A stretch of 64,000 nt of DNA from Cristatella mucedo (taxonomy: Eukaryota; Bryozoa; Phylactolaemata; Cristatellidae): the NCBI GenBank assembly GCA_009760855.2, contig WPIO01000006.1:494001-558000 (forward strand). Reading direction: 5' to 3'. Below are positions 26,053 through 38,227 of the stretch, one piece after another. The translations under genes and the position numbers were made by a program. How positions within the stretch are numbered: the stretch's first letter is position 1; each line of letters begins with the position of its first letter. The notes beneath the pieces were generated by a model, which saw only the letters and a program-made list of their open reading frames with translations, had not been told where the DNA came from and ran no database searches.

Positions 26053-27363
26053 ACGTAACGGGAATGCGGCGGCGGTCGCCGCCAGAGCGACGACGGTCAT
26101 CCGAGCCGAGCTATCGCTCGCTGTACCGATCGGCATCTACCAGCCGTTGGAGTCTCGGGACGGTTCGTACGTGAGACGAGGGCGTGCGGAGCAGCCGCTG
26201 GTCAGCTGCGGGTCAGCTTTTCGCTCTGCGAACGCGCTCGGGCGGCGGCCGGCGGACTTGGCGCGGAATTGTGCCCGGAAGTCGCGGGGGTCGTCGCATT
26301 TTCGCCAACTTTTGTCCGGAATCATTTTGCCGCGAGCGCACTGCCTTCGCGACCGACGAGGGTCCGCCGCCTCAGCGTCGAGACGAGCGAGACGGCGAGC
26401 GTCGTCTCTTCCCCCCCTTTTGGGTTTCGGAAGTCGCCGGTTCGAGTGGTCGTTCGACGAGCCGTACGCTTCACTATTTTTTTGGTCTCCCGCGCCACGC
26501 GACGTCTCGCCGGTGCGCTCGGCGCTTCGTGAATCGCGGAGGGCGCGGTTCGGCTCCATTTTCCTTGCGCGAAGCTCGAGCCGAAGCGAGCGAGCGTCGG
26601 CGTACGAGCTAATCCGCGTTCAGAGTAGGCGATCCCACCGCCGCGCACTATTTTGGCGGTATTAAACGAAGCGACTCTGCAAGGGTCCTGATTCTGGGTG
26701 CCTACTGGACGCAATTAATCGGCGCACCTATCGGGTACAATTAACCGCAGGCGCATCCTGCGATTGGGGCTGCGCGGCGCTACGCGGCCTCCGGAGCTGT
26801 TCCGGCTGGCGTCGCCGAACGAATGAAATAAAGCGGAGGCCGACGAGCCGGGCGGCGACGCTCCTTCGGCGCTTCGTCGCTCGCGCTGCGGCGACTCGCT
26901 GTTGCTCTTGTTGTTGTTGTTGCTTGTCTGTAAAGAGCTGCCGTAGCCTCGAGACGAAGACCTCGGCACGAAGACCGGCAGTGTCTCGTGCTTGCGGGTG
27001 CAAATACACTCGATTGCTCAGGAGAAGCAGTCGCAGCGAAGGTTAGTCGCGGTGAATACGGTCGAGCTCGAGAGATTCGCCTCGAGGGATTCCACTCATC
27101 CCCTTCTGCGATCGTGCTTAGAAGGCCCGGGGCTCGGTCCGACGTGACAGGTCTCAAAGCGAAAAAAGTCAATGCCAGCGGATTCAGCAGCCTCGTTTTT
27201 TTATGCAGCTGACGAAGGACCGCAGCGGCTATCGCTTCGGCGTGCTGCGACGAGGGCAATCAGGAATCGCCTGCTGTCAGAATCGCACTCCAGGAAACTG
27301 GGTAAAAACAATAAGGTTAATACGTCTTTTTATAGCGCCAAAAGAGGACCAAATCTAGATCAT

Positions 27364-27600
<237 letters not shown>

Positions 27601-27924
27601 ATTTTAATGTGGTTTAAAACTCGCTGCTAGAGAAGCGATCGCAAAGAGTTGGTGACAAGCAAGGTCTCTTGCTCAGACAATAATGCAAAAGCACCCGAGT
27701 ACCCTGCTTAGAAAAGCATCGCTATAGAAAAGCATGTCGTACTCGCCCTTAGTCATCAAGTTCACAGCTTTGTAACACAAAAGCACACACGGAACAATTC
27801 ATTTGGACAGAGCTAAGGCTACGAGAAGCAGGTAGCGCTGTAGCGGGTCTGTGGCTCCGTAGGTCTGAATGTCGTCAAATCGGAGCAGCACGCACTGCGA
27901 TGTCAGTTGGTAGTGAGCTCATGG
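27601..27924. other. no gene recognised
   Basis: Short unassigned stretch between SINE-A and a decayed LINE-A fragment. Confidence 0.4.
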
Positions 27925-28440
27925 CTTCGGAAGCATATCGTTCAAGGGATTTTGAAGTTAGTCAGGCGCACAAGCAATCAATCGGAGTCAAACGAGCGGG
28001 TGTTGCAACGGGACGCCCGAAACTTATTCAGACAGGTTAGATCAGGGCAAGAGAATTATGGAATAGAATGTGAGTGACAGAATCTTAAGAGCTAAAGTCG
28101 ATGATGAAGCGACAGGCAGCCAGTGCAGGTTAGTAAGGAGTGTTGCTATGCAGCAAATGCGACGTTTACCGCAGGCGAGCCGAGCTGCCAAGTTTGCACC
28201 GGGTGCACTGCATTTGATTGATTGCACAGAGAGAAAGACTTGCGAGCATCGAGTCCCTGGCATCTAGTCGGACTGTCATGAATGGACGAACGAGCTTGGC
28301 AGTGAAGTCTTCGTCTAAGCCTGCCCGAATTTTCGTGATGTCAAACAAGTGAAACTATGCAGACATGACCGCGGAGATGCATACTGCCGTTCTAGTGAGA
28401 ATTCAGTTCTAAAGAAGGCTCCCTAGATATCTTGCAGAGG
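27925..28440 (-). mobile_element. LINE-A-related fragment, decayed
   Basis: Minus-strand similarity covers the HITPLLADLHWLP-equivalent (IATLLTNLHWLPVAS near 28100) and the QVVQN/LDFCNS region, continuing to the KIRAGLDED segment near 28320. It lacks the 3' tail and is diverged enough that it may be a related subfamily. Confidence 0.6.
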
Positions 28441-28816
28441 CTCCGGGGACTGGCCCGTCGAGCCGATTTGGTGAGTTACGCTTTACAGTTTCAGGGTAAC
28501 GCACGCATTGCCGATTGCGATACTATGCAAAAGAGGCTGTTAAATCAGCTGGTTTTTCACTATTTATTATTTTCATTAAAATTGAGCACCAGAGGAGTTG
28601 CCGGGTTTTTTCCTAAAGAAGGCTCATTATTCTCTTAAGCTGTAACAAAAATTCCCATTATTCCCTTAATTCTGTTAACGAAGGTCGTTAGAAATATATG
28701 AACGGGCGGCAGCGCGAGCAGCGTCAGGTCTTCAAGACTCACCTTTGACAAAACGACTCCCGGACTTGCACTGCGTCCCTTTTTGAGCGGCAAGTGGATT
28801 ACGTAAAATAAATAAA
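28441..28816. other. no gene recognised
   Basis: Unassigned, with short repeated TTATTC/CCCTTAA motifs at 28625-28670. Confidence 0.35.
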
Positions 28817-28975
28817 TACTAGCTGATTTAATGGCCTCGTTTGTATGGAGTCAGAAAAGCCTTAACGGCAATCCCCATCCCCATGCATTTGGCAATACAT
28901 GATCGCCCACTGCAGGATTCGAACCCACGACCTCGTTCGTAAAGAGCGAGCACCTTATCTCCTGGGCTTTTACGG
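28817..28975 (-). repeat. SINE-B copy
   Basis: Minus-strand SINE-B with GGTCGTGGGTTCGAATCCTG as its B-box region. Its 3' end, GGCCATTAAATCAGCTAGTA, is followed by TTTATTTATT as in the 16.7-kb copy. The head at the right is truncated or mutated. Confidence 0.75.
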
Positions 28976-29960
28976 CACAAAAATCAGCGAAGCTCGATGA
29001 GGACGAAGTGGTAAAGAGATCTTTGGTTTAACTTCCTCTTGGCAATGTTCGCAAGCGAGAAGCTTAACCGGCGCTGTAACAAAAACTTGCCAACACAGGC
29101 GTGCCAGCAAAAGCGCAACCTGCAAAAACCCGCAATGCAAAAAGATCCGAAAAGTTCACGCGTCAAAAAAGTGCGCGGCTATCAATTTTGTAAATATATT
29201 ATTTCAGCATGTATTTATGTATTTACTGAATTCTGTTTGCTATGCATAGCGGCTGTCGTGTTTTTTATCCTGCCTTCCTCAACCCTCTGGCACGTTGAAG
29301 GGCCATAGTCACGTGCCAGTTATTGTATATCTTGCAGATGTCGTATATCCAAAAATAGCGGTAAGATCAACTTAAATTTGGAACCTATGAGTTTTAATGC
29401 GTCCACGTAATTTCAGCCGTCTCCTGTGAACATAGTAATTTAGTAGATAGACTTATTGTGGTGATGATGAGCTGGTCTTTTTACTTCCGACACATTTCGT
29501 CATAATGCTGCCGAGGTGTCGAGTAAATATCACAGGTCGACAAATCATGATCTGATCAACGTGAAACTTGAGGTATACACTCATTATTATGTGCTCCCAG
29601 TATGTATTTCGGTACACCGAGTGACTCGGGCTTTCTGTTCATCGCGTGCATGCTTTAAATCACCAGTTGTATTCAAAAGCGTTTTCCTTACGTTTGTATT
29701 TGGTACCCGGTATATCATACAGAATGGCTAATTTTTAATCCAGCGATATGAAATAATTAAAAAGCTGGCATTGCTAGTTCTAAGGAGCACCGGTTTTTCT
29801 TGGCTGTCGGGCTCGTAAGTGTAGCTGCATTTGTCCTCAATGTCCGTGAACTCTAATTTTGGAGATACATGCAGAGTTTACATGTCAAATAAATTTTGCA
29901 TTTTCTTTTAGATATGGCGCCAGTTAGAAACGAGTGATCCCCGTCGTTTAAGAGCACTGG
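28976..29960. other. no gene recognised
   Basis: About 1 kb of AT-rich sequence. Plus-strand frames at 29039-29308 and 29516-29731 contain hydrophobic stretches but no start, domain or splice context that I can support. Confidence 0.45.
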
Positions 29961-29964
29961 TATA

Positions 29965-30926
29965 GTTCTAAATAACTAAACAATGATACAACCAACTTAT
30001 TAGTTATGGGCAAACCCAGTGTGATTCAGAAATTGGAAAAGCTGCAGCTCAAAATTGGCTCTGCCAGCCTATCTCCCGCTGAATCAGCTCAAAATCTTGG
30101 TTTCATGTTGTAAAGTGACCTCTCGTTAGACGACCACATCAGCTCCACAGTCAAGTCTGCCTACTTTCAGATACATAAAACTGCTAAAAGTCGGGCTTGT
30201 TTAGATAAGGATACCACATCTTAGCTGCTCCATGCATTTGTGACATCCCGTCTTGACTTCTGTAACTCACTGCTTGCTGGCCTACCGGCATGTGCAATCA
30301 GGTGCTTACAGCTGGTTCAAAAACTCTGCAGCTAGGTATGTCTGTCGTGAGCTTCGCAGATGCCACATCACACCACTTCTCGCCTACCTGCACTGGCTAC
30401 CAGTCAAGCAACGGATCGATTTTAAGGTTTTATTGCTCACTTTTAGTTCACTTCATTCTCTGGCTCCAGCCTATCTCTCAGATCTACTGCCCCACCAGGT
30501 CAAGCATCGTACCACCCGCTTTTCGGAATCCAACAGTCTACCAATACCTCGTACAAACCTCAAATCCTTTGGAGACAGTGCATTAAGTTCGTATGCTCCC
30601 AAAGCCTGGAACTCCCTCCCAACCTGCGTCAGAACATCCCCTGACCTGACCACATTTAAAAGGAACTTAAAAACACGCCTATTTAGGACAGCATTTATTG
30701 GGTCCCTGGGATTCGTCCTTGATGTGCTTATGCGTGCTGACATTGTGCATGCTGCCACTAACCACATTTGCATGCTGACCCTGTGCATGTCACCCCTAAC
30801 CATCTTATTTATTTTATTTGTTTTTCAAGCATGATTTTACTTACCATTCATTTGCATTTCCCTTTGCAGCAAATGTAAAGCGCCTAGAAAGAGATTAAGT
30901 TCTCTGAGGGCGCTTTATCCAGTCCA

Positions 30927-30972
<46 letters not shown>
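29965..30972 (+). mobile_element. LINE-A copy, good 3' half
   Basis: Plus-strand copy starting in the LNDDKTNLLVMG segment that follows the reverse-transcriptase core. An open stretch at 30253-30834 carries HITPLLAYLHWLPVKQRIDF and APKAWNSLPTCVRTS. The tail reads AAATGTAAAGCGCCTAGAAA, with the stem completed by GGGCGCTTTATC, and ends in about 15 ATT units. This is the clearest view of the 3' end of the family. Confidence 0.88.
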
Positions 30973-31195
30973 GTCATAAGAGCGAAGCAGCCAAGAATAA
31001 ATGGCTTCCGACTCCTACACAGTTGCTCATAAATTGTCATCAGGAGCATCAAACCGTTCGGGAAAGCAGACGCCAGCTGTTAATTTGACACAAGATGAGA
31101 ACGAATAAAAGAAGCGTTGCTTCAGGTATTGCCAACTTATGTGAATCAGCCTCAGCACGTGTTGTACAATCCTTGGGATGACCAAGGTAGCATAA

Positions 31196-32625
31196 GAATA
31201 ATAATGATAATAAATCTTTATTCCGTCATCAGAGAGCGTTATCTATTTCTAGGCACTTTATATATGCTGTAAAGGATGCACACTCTTCACGACTGAGGTC
31301 GTATGTTCGAATCACGTGGTAGGCGAGTCCTTACTGAAAACTGCAAGCAATGGTTTTACCCATTAAGGCTGTTCTGCCGTTATACAAATGAGACGTGTAA
31401 TTAGCTACTATTTGTTTTTATTATTGAATGGTTAATAATAGCATGCTCAATATGCTCAACATGCTCAATTTAAGTCAGGATAGCATGGTTAGAGGTGACA
31501 TGCACAGAGTCAGCATACAATTATGATTAGTGGCGGCATGCACAGTGTCAGCAGGCATTAGAACACCAAAGGCATATCACACGGATCCACTAAAAGATGT
31601 GACAAATATGAACGTTTTTAGTTTCTTTTTAAATGCCATTAAGTCAGGGTTTGTCATGATGCCAGTCGGGTGTGAGTTCCAGGCTTTGGTAGCATACGAA
31701 CTAAGACATGGTCTCCAAAGGATTTGAGGTTCGTACGAGGTAAAGGTAAGCGACTTGATTCAGAAAAGAGAGTGGTGCGATGCATTAGTCTGGTGGGGGA
31801 GTATATCTGATATGTAGATTGGTACCCAAGAATGAAGGGACCTATAAGTGAGTGACATAACCTTGAAGTCGCTGCTCTGCTTGTCTGGGAGCCTGTGCAA
31901 GTCGGCGAAGCAGTGGAGTGTGGAACTGCAATGCTCACGACAGACAAGCCTAGCTGCAGAGGTTTGCAGCAACAGTAAGCAGCTGATTGCACAACCCGGT
32001 AGACCAGCAAGCAGCGAATTACAAGGTCAAGACTTGATCTAAAAATGCGTGGACCAATTTGGATGTAGTATCCCTGTCAAGGGAAGCCAGACGTTTAGCC
32101 AAGTAGTTGAAAGTAGGCAGACGTGACTGTGGAGCTGATGTGGTTATCTAATGAAAGGTCAATTTGGAACAGGACAGCCAGATTTCCTGCAGATGCAACA
32201 GGAGATATGCTGGCAGAGCCTATTTTCAGCGTTAAGTTTTCCAATATCTAAACCACACCTGGTTTGGCCAAAGCTAGAAAGTTGATTTTATCGTAGCTCT
32301 TTTATCGTCATCAATGTAAGTGTGCTGCCATATTTGAGCGAATGCCATCAATTCATGCACAAAAGAGTTGAGAAAATTCAATGTGCTGGAGGGCTGGGAG
32401 AGATCAATGCAAAGGTACAGCTGAGTGTCGTCTGCGTAGAAGTGAAACCCTGGATTGTGCCCAACAATCGCATCGGCAAGAGGGAGAGTATAAACCATGA
32501 AAAGTACCGGACCAAGCACAGAGCCCTGAAGTGCTCTGCTCTTCAGTTATTCCTCGTGATCTTTGTCACGTGATCTTTGTCTGTTCACCTCGCTGCTCTG
32601 GAGTCTCCCACTGCTATCTACCATT
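31196..32625 (-). mobile_element. LINE-A copy with nested SINE-B
   Basis: Minus-strand copy. The 3' end at 31196-31270 has AATAATAATGATAATAA and a mutated stem-loop, then SINE-B (31275-31410), then coding sequence from 31440. The reverse-transcriptase core [15 protein letters not shown]-like segment ([20 protein letters not shown]) is at about 32420 and [14 protein letters not shown] at about 32500. It ends near 32625 at the NGQRSS-equivalent region. YADD is intact here. Confidence 0.82.
31275..31410 (+). repeat. SINE-B copy, decayed, nested in LINE-A
   Basis: Plus-strand remnant with GAGGTCGTATGTTCGAATCA (B-box region), an A-rich altered middle, and the end TTAAGGCTGTTCTGCCGTTA followed by TACAAATGAGAC. 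It lies between the tail and coding part of a minus-strand LINE-A. Confidence 0.6.
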
Positions 32626-33424
32626 CTTCCATCACCACCCTCTGGCAACGGTGAATAGACTCTGCAGTTCGTCGTCACTAAGGTGCCGCGTTTAAGCTTG
32701 TTTAGTTGGGACGCCACCAAGCAGTTAGCCATCTCAGTGGACTCGCTGATCCCTCTCCTGCTGTGAAGGCTGCAAAGCCCAGTGTTCACAGAGTGTTCGG
32801 ACCGACAAATCGTCTAAAGCCCTTGCTGCCAATCGTTTGCCTAGGCGGACGCTGCTCCTTAACCAGCACGAACGTTCTGTCAAACGCCGGACGACGTCAT
32901 ACTATGGCAACGCCGGTGAACTAAGTCGACCATCCGTAGTGCTGGACTCAGAGTTCGAGGAGATCGAACATTAAGTAGATGTGGTAACCACTATAAAAAA
33001 TATTGGCAGACAGCTTAACCATAGCAACGAGGCAACCTTGCACAGAGTCAGCAAAGGACCCGGTTAGCCCAGTTGTTCTGCATAATTGCCGAGATGGGTG
33101 GCCACTGAAAGGCGCTTCGTCAGACAGGCGCGAGATAACTCTTGGACGAATATACAGACGAAGAGAGCGACAGCGGCCAATCCGGCTGTTATCCTCGGGA
33201 TTTTAGGAAAATAGCCGATTCATAGTAAGTTAGTTGAGGATGCCTACTGAACGGATCTCGCTTAGTTGTCCCTCGCGGCCTGCAACCCCATCTTATGCTA
33301 CTACTGCACTTAAGGTATTTCGGTGTTCAGGACATGACAGCCAAAGGCTCAGAAGACATTAACAACTCCGCCTTACCGGAATACCATCCTACAGGAACCA
33401 GGAACGATGTGGATGAACGCTAGA
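32626..33424. other. no gene or repeat family recognised
   Basis: About 800 bp of apparently low-copy, moderately GC-rich DNA between two LINE-A copies. Short open frames on both strands show no domain. Confidence 0.45.
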
Positions 33425-33875
33425 TTCCGAAAGTGATTTGCAATGGTCAAAGGAGTCTAACCTTTTACCTACGCCTCGTACAAACCTCAAATCTTTTGGA
33501 GACCATGCCTTCAGTTCGAATACTCCCAAAGCCTGGAACTCACTCCCGACTTGCGTCACGACATCTCCTGACTTGTCTACATTTAAAAAGAAACTAAAAA
33601 CGCATCGATTCATGACAGAATTTAGTGGGTTCATGTGATTCTTTCTTTGTGTGCTCATGCGTGCTGACACTGTGGATACTGCCACTAACCGTATTTGCAT
33701 GATGACCCCCGCGAATATACCCGCTAACCGTGCTGTTCTTGTTGTTTATTGAGCGTGCTTCCACTAACCATTTGATCTTGTTTCTTTCGCAGTAAATGTG
33801 AGTGCCTAGAACGAGATTGAAATTTCTAAGGGCACTATATCAAATTTATTAGTATGATTAGTATTATTATTACTA
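33425..33875 (+). mobile_element. LINE-A copy, 3' end only
   Basis: 5'-truncated plus-strand copy. An open segment at 33438-33638 contains NLKSFGDHAFSSNTPKAWNS. The tail stem-loop is at about 33795-33840 and an ATTAGTATT-type end at 33848-33873. Confidence 0.82.
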
Positions 33876-34164
33876 TAAAGCCCAAGAGTACCAATAGTGG
33901 TAGTTTGCTACAGCTATCTAGCCCATAGAGCTATATTGCTGCAGCGATATTTAGACGGCTCTTTTTAGGAAACAATAACGGCAAGACACTTCGCAACGTC
34001 TTAATTTTATGGATTTCTCTTTCAACGGGAGCCCTTGTGGAATTGCTTTGTAATGCTCATTTCAATAAACCTAGAATTGATAAGATGAATACCTGCACAG
34101 CCCAGTAAGATTATATGTCATTGGCCGATGGTCACAAGGAGAGCCTTTAAAGTATGGAATAGCT
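33876..34164. other. no gene recognised
   Basis: Short unassigned stretch. Confidence 0.35.
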
Positions 34165-35060
34165 CAGGACTCAGTTCAAAGTCCCGTTTCTTGTCACTAT
34201 TTATGCACTCCCTCTTAGTGATGCAGTCACCGAGCACAATATAGGCTGTCATTTTTATGCAGATGTCACATACGTACCTGTATTTTTATCTCTTTCTGAC
34301 TATCAGTACCTAAAAAATTACCAACTCCCTTGCAGTTTATATTTCTGACATTCGCAGCAATCTCAATTACAATGACGATAAACCAACCTAATATTATTGT
34401 AAAAATTCAGTTCGCGGTCTCGGTCAGTACAGCTTTTATTGACTCTGTTCATAATCAGGATGTCTTGTTCCAAAATGACCGTTCGCCAGATGAATGCATC
34501 AGCTTCACAGCCACGTCTGCCCATATTCAGCTGCGAAAAACTGCAAACGTGTCGGCGTGAATGTAATCTGGTATCTCATCTTGGCTGTAATTTACTTATT
34601 GCAGATATTTCTGTGATAAGAACCGACTGTGAGTACACAACCGGGCAGCCGGACTTGTTTGTCGTTAACCACAATACACCAATGCTCAACGACATGCACT
34701 AGCATTCGATCAAGCACAGCGTCGGCTTAAAGGCCCCTTTAATTAATCACTTAGGCCCATGCATTTTGTTGGTTTGGGCTAGCTATTTGAAATTCTTATA
34801 ATTTCTTTGAATCGCAGAGCCGGCTAAGCTGATTGATGACGTTTCGGCTGCGCCTTTGAATAACCTCAAATCTTGTGGAGACCATGCCATCAGTTCCTGT
34901 GCGAACAAAGCCTGGAACTACATGGGACTAAAGTCACGAGATTGCCTTACGCGATGAAACTTAAAAAGATGCTAAAACTAACATGGTAATTGCTGCATCT
35001 GTACCAATCGTGTGATTTTTCCTTTATGTGCTTATGGGTGATGAAATTGTGTGTGTATGT
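34165..35060 (+). mobile_element. LINE-A copy, heavily decayed
   Basis: Plus-strand similarity covers the reverse-transcriptase segment near 34205-34280 (TLPLSDAVTEHNIGCHFYAD-like), then the VTPVSSAQNLGVLFQ-equivalent near 34450 and the NLKSCGDHAISS and KAWN motifs near 34865-34920. It stops before the stem-loop tail. Confidence 0.6.
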
Positions 35061-35734
35061 GTGTTTGAGTGTAATCACTAAAAAGTTGACACGCTTCTAT
35101 TCTTGCTATAGCATTTTGCTAGAATTCTTTTTTATCTTAAGGTGCTGTTGAAATTCTTCATTACTTCTGTGATTAGTCCTGAGATTCGTTTTTGGAGTAC
35201 CAATCTAAGATTATGAGTGCACCTAACGGGTGATCCAGCGTTGCACTGCTTCTCAAATACACTTCTATACTTCCGCATCAAGGTTAAGGTGTTTGCTGAT
35301 AGTCAAGCTATGTGTGCATGTTGATTTATGTGCCCCAATATAGTAAAGATACATCATGTATTTCCAGTGATAATAGTTGATAAAAAGCGAGAACAAAATT
35401 TTCGTTTTGCATCTGATTATCAACTATATACCCTCTGTTTGTTTTGAGGTACCAGATCTCGAAAGAAAACTCATTACCATTGAGAATTTATCACAAGCCC
35501 CAGAAAGCTCTTGCACGGGCATGCAGTATCAATTTGTAATCGCGACCTCTAATATATACATGCCATACTGTACTGTAGCTGAACAACTAAGCGTTACAAG
35601 TTAACCATCTTTCACTGACATATAAATGATGAGAGTATTTTTCATGGCTATTCATAAACTTCTGGAAGTTAGTAAAGACACTATAGATATGGTGTTACCA
35701 GCTGCTGCGCATATGGGTCTTGGTGAGTAAACAG
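35061..35734. other. AT-rich, no gene recognised
   Basis: Nothing supported. A plus-strand frame at 35377-35604 has no domain signature. Confidence 0.4.
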
Positions 35735-35900
35735 CCACTCAAACCAATTGTTAGTGAGTCTTAGCCAGGTAGTAAGGAGTAACCACTTCACAACCCAAGG
35801 AATGGTTTCGAGCCTTGCAGCCCGAAAATCATAATCGCAAGACTCAAATGATATGAAAGCCTTCAAGGCCATTCTGCCCCAATATAAATCAAAATGTTGA
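35735..35900 (+). repeat. SINE-B copy, decayed
   Basis: Retains AGCCAGGTAGTAAGGAG at the head, GGTTTCGAGCCTTGCAGCCC at the B-box position and GCCTTCAAGGCCATTCTGCC then CCAATATAAATC at the end. Recognisable only by order of motifs. Confidence 0.45.
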
Positions 35901-35903
35901 CTT

Positions 35904-35993
35904 GATTACTCTTTAATTTTACCCTTTACCTTCGCTTAGTTGAAATTCTGCTATATTATTCTTTAATTTTACCTTCGCTTAGTTGAAATTCTG
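35904..35993. repeat. short tandem duplication
   Basis: CTTCGCTTAGTTGAAATTCTG, preceded by TCTTTAATTTTACC, occurs twice in direct order. The first copy has an additional CTTTACC. Confidence 0.8.
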
Positions 35994-36268
35994 GCTCAGA
36001 GCGCCGCTCCCTGATGCTAGCTTTGGTCTCAAAGGACGCGAGTCAAAAAGTGAGAGTCGGTCAGTACATGCCCCAGGAACACCACTGGCTGTATTTCAAT
36101 TGTGTAGCCATCGCCTTTACAGACTTGCAAAATTAAATTATAGGCGAGAATTATTGGCATCAGTGTGTGGGTGATAGTATTGCAGCTAAGGACTAGCTTT
36201 CAATATGATATCAGCATTCAGTTGCAAGAGGTGCGTCTGGAGATGTAAAGTCATCACGTCGTGCGATG

Positions 36269-36274
36269 TTTATT
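36269..36274 (-). terminator. AATAAA polyadenylation signal of gene A
   Basis: The minus strand reads AATAAA 17 nt after the stop codon of the terminal exon. This gives gene A a very short 3' untranslated region. The hexamer is seen; its use is inferred from position. Confidence 0.6.
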
Positions 36275-36291
36275 GATAGATCTATGACGAG

Positions 36292-36373
36292 TCAGCGCCC
36301 AGAGCTGGTAACTGAGCATGAGTAGTCGTCGCTGGCTGTGTCGCTCATTGAGATTGCCGGTCGAGGTTGATGT
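36292..36373 (-). CDS. terminal exon, cytoplasmic tail and stop of gene A
   Basis: The acceptor is a strong pyrimidine tract, CTTCTTTTTTAG. The coding part reads HQPRPAISMSDTASDDYSCS, then VTSSGR and a TGA stop. The exon enters with one leftover base, exactly what is needed after the transmembrane exon at 39252-39339, which leaves two. The tail is Ser/Thr/Asp-rich with one Tyr, so it could carry phosphorylation sites. It has no recognisable domain. A signal AATAAA follows closely. Other exons could lie between this one and the transmembrane exon, but direct joining keeps the frame. Confidence 0.65.
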
Positions 36374-36374
36374 C

Positions 36375-38225
36375 TAAAAAAGAAGTCAGCCAACGTTAGG
36401 AATCTGATGCCGAGCAGGCGTTCAGTGAGAAGCATATGTACAGTAATCAGTAACCTAGCAATGGGACAGTGCCGTAGCAATGGCGCAGTGCCCTAGTAAC
36501 GGCCTCCTAAACGCATGCTTAGCGTATGTACTCAACTGTGCTTAAAGCATGTACAGCGATCATCAAGTACAACTACGCCTGACGCGGATGACGGTGGCTT
36601 GGTTTATGAGAGAAAGCAAGAATCGTGCACAGAAGGCAGATGAGGCATTAGCTAGCGTCTGAGTTTGAGAAAGTAAGGCACAGAGAAGCTCCTGCTATCT
36701 GGCTGTGCAAAAGCACAGAGGTGGCATTTGTTTATTTATTTAGCTGCAGATATTTGAAATGCACGCAAACGAGGACGAGTACGCACGGCGAGCGAAGTGG
36801 AAATAGCTTGGTCTCGCAGTCGAGATTTGTGCGGAAGCTTAAAAGTGACAGCAAGGACTACTTTTTCGGGCTAGTCTCAGCCGACGCACGACAGATGCTG
36901 GTGAAGAACCTGACAGCACACTATGAATAGTGCTGAAGCTCCGAACCGTGGAATCTGCGTTAAATTCTTGTCGCTGCAGCACCAATTGACGCAGGCTTGC
37001 CCTGCAGGTAGCGGTACACGGCAGCGACGAAGAATGCCCCTACCAAAAGACATCTAAACCACACCCACAGCTTAGAGAAGTGTATTCGACAGCGACAGAG
37101 GGTCTCAGCCGTTCAGGTCAGCGGCCATGGCACATACCAACTCTCGTATTGGTCAGCGGCCAAGAGTACGTCTCAGCTCCAATGCCAAGGCACCAACTAA
37201 CTCTCTGCCTATTATAAGACGTTGGCTTTAATGTGGCTTGGTCATAAATTATTGCATATCGGTTCGTAGCCATTTTAATTCGTGAACAGCAAATAATGAG
37301 TGTCAGGAATAATAAAGATGCTTTTACAAGCCGCCGTTTCAGCGTGTCGGTGCACGAGCTGTTTGCAAATAAATACGAACCAGTGCATGCCGGGCTTTCT
37401 TCGTTCAAATCACGAAATTAACTATTCTCATTATTTAACACAGCTCTACAGACTAGGATATTGGATAAGGCATGTGGTTGAGCCCAACATGTCAGATTAA
37501 ATAGAAATTCACCAGAGATAGGATTGACTGATGGAAGTAGGTCCGTTTAATTTTGAGCTAACATTCAAACGGAAAGCGATTTGAAGTATATGATCGCCCA
37601 TCAGCTTGGTACGTGCTCAGTTTGCTTGATTTTAAGAGCTCTGGGAAAAAATGTTTGCACTGTTCATTATTATCATATCGATTCGGCGAATAAAGGAATT
37701 CTACCTTGCCAACTCATTTGGTCTGCGTTGGATGGTGGGATGGATGCTTACACGTCCATGCGTGTCTCTAACTTCACAAAAAGCTCGATGACTACGAGAC
37801 AGCACAAAGCCAATAGAGCCGAATAGTCTTTTGAGTCGTGCCACGCTGTCCTTGAGATTTGGTATCTTCTAACCATGTTGAGCTTGATTTAGATAGTCTG
37901 CTACGCGCAGTCCTCTCATGGGAAGTTTGCTCTCAATGCGGTCCATTACAACGCACGATTCATGTGTTAGAAAATTACAGCCGTTGCAATAATAGTTAGC
38001 GCGATATAGCTGTGGCAATCTTGGTCTTGCTGCATGTTATCTCGGGTCAGCCAGAGTTAACAGTGTCCCATAACTCGTTGGGTTTCGTGGTACGGATTAA
38101 TCACACAAGTACCAAGGTTTCATTCGCTCTTCATTTAAATGAAAGTGAGGCCTAATCATAGTTCTGATTTCTTGTTTGGTTATCAATTTCGAAAGTGTTG
38201 GCTAAGGAGAAAGTCTGGCCTATTT
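36375..38225. other. presumed intron of gene A
   Basis: About 1.85 kb between the terminal and transmembrane exons with no recognised repeat. A plus-strand frame at 36721-36930 is protein-like in places but lacks a domain. Several short frames are likely chance. Confidence 0.45.
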
Positions 38226-38227
38226 AC

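Larger units (their letters stand above)
24190..27330. promoter_or_regulatory. GC/CpG-rich stretch of about 3 kb, possible CpG island
   Basis: The longest CpG-dense block in the window. It includes long G and C runs (24376-24450), a GA microsatellite, a CGG array and TTG repeats (26905-26925). A TTTTTATAGCC sequence lies at 25955, some 30 bp before the CGG array. Large overlapping open frames at 25946-26665 on both strands fit composition rather than a protein. Such blocks often mark promoters and untranslated first exons in animals, but I could not connect this one to a transcript. Confidence 0.4.

Noticed and set aside
25946-26665. A 239-residue plus-strand frame with poly-Gly and a 140-residue opposite frame
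   Set aside because: Both lie in CpG-rich DNA where stops are rare; Arg/Ala/Ser-rich composition without domains or splice support.
36721-36930. Plus-strand frame after a pyrimidine-rich tract (FVRKLKSDSKDYFFGLVSAD)
   Set aside because: A competing frame is also open at the start, no domain is seen, and it lies in the intron of a minus-strand gene.
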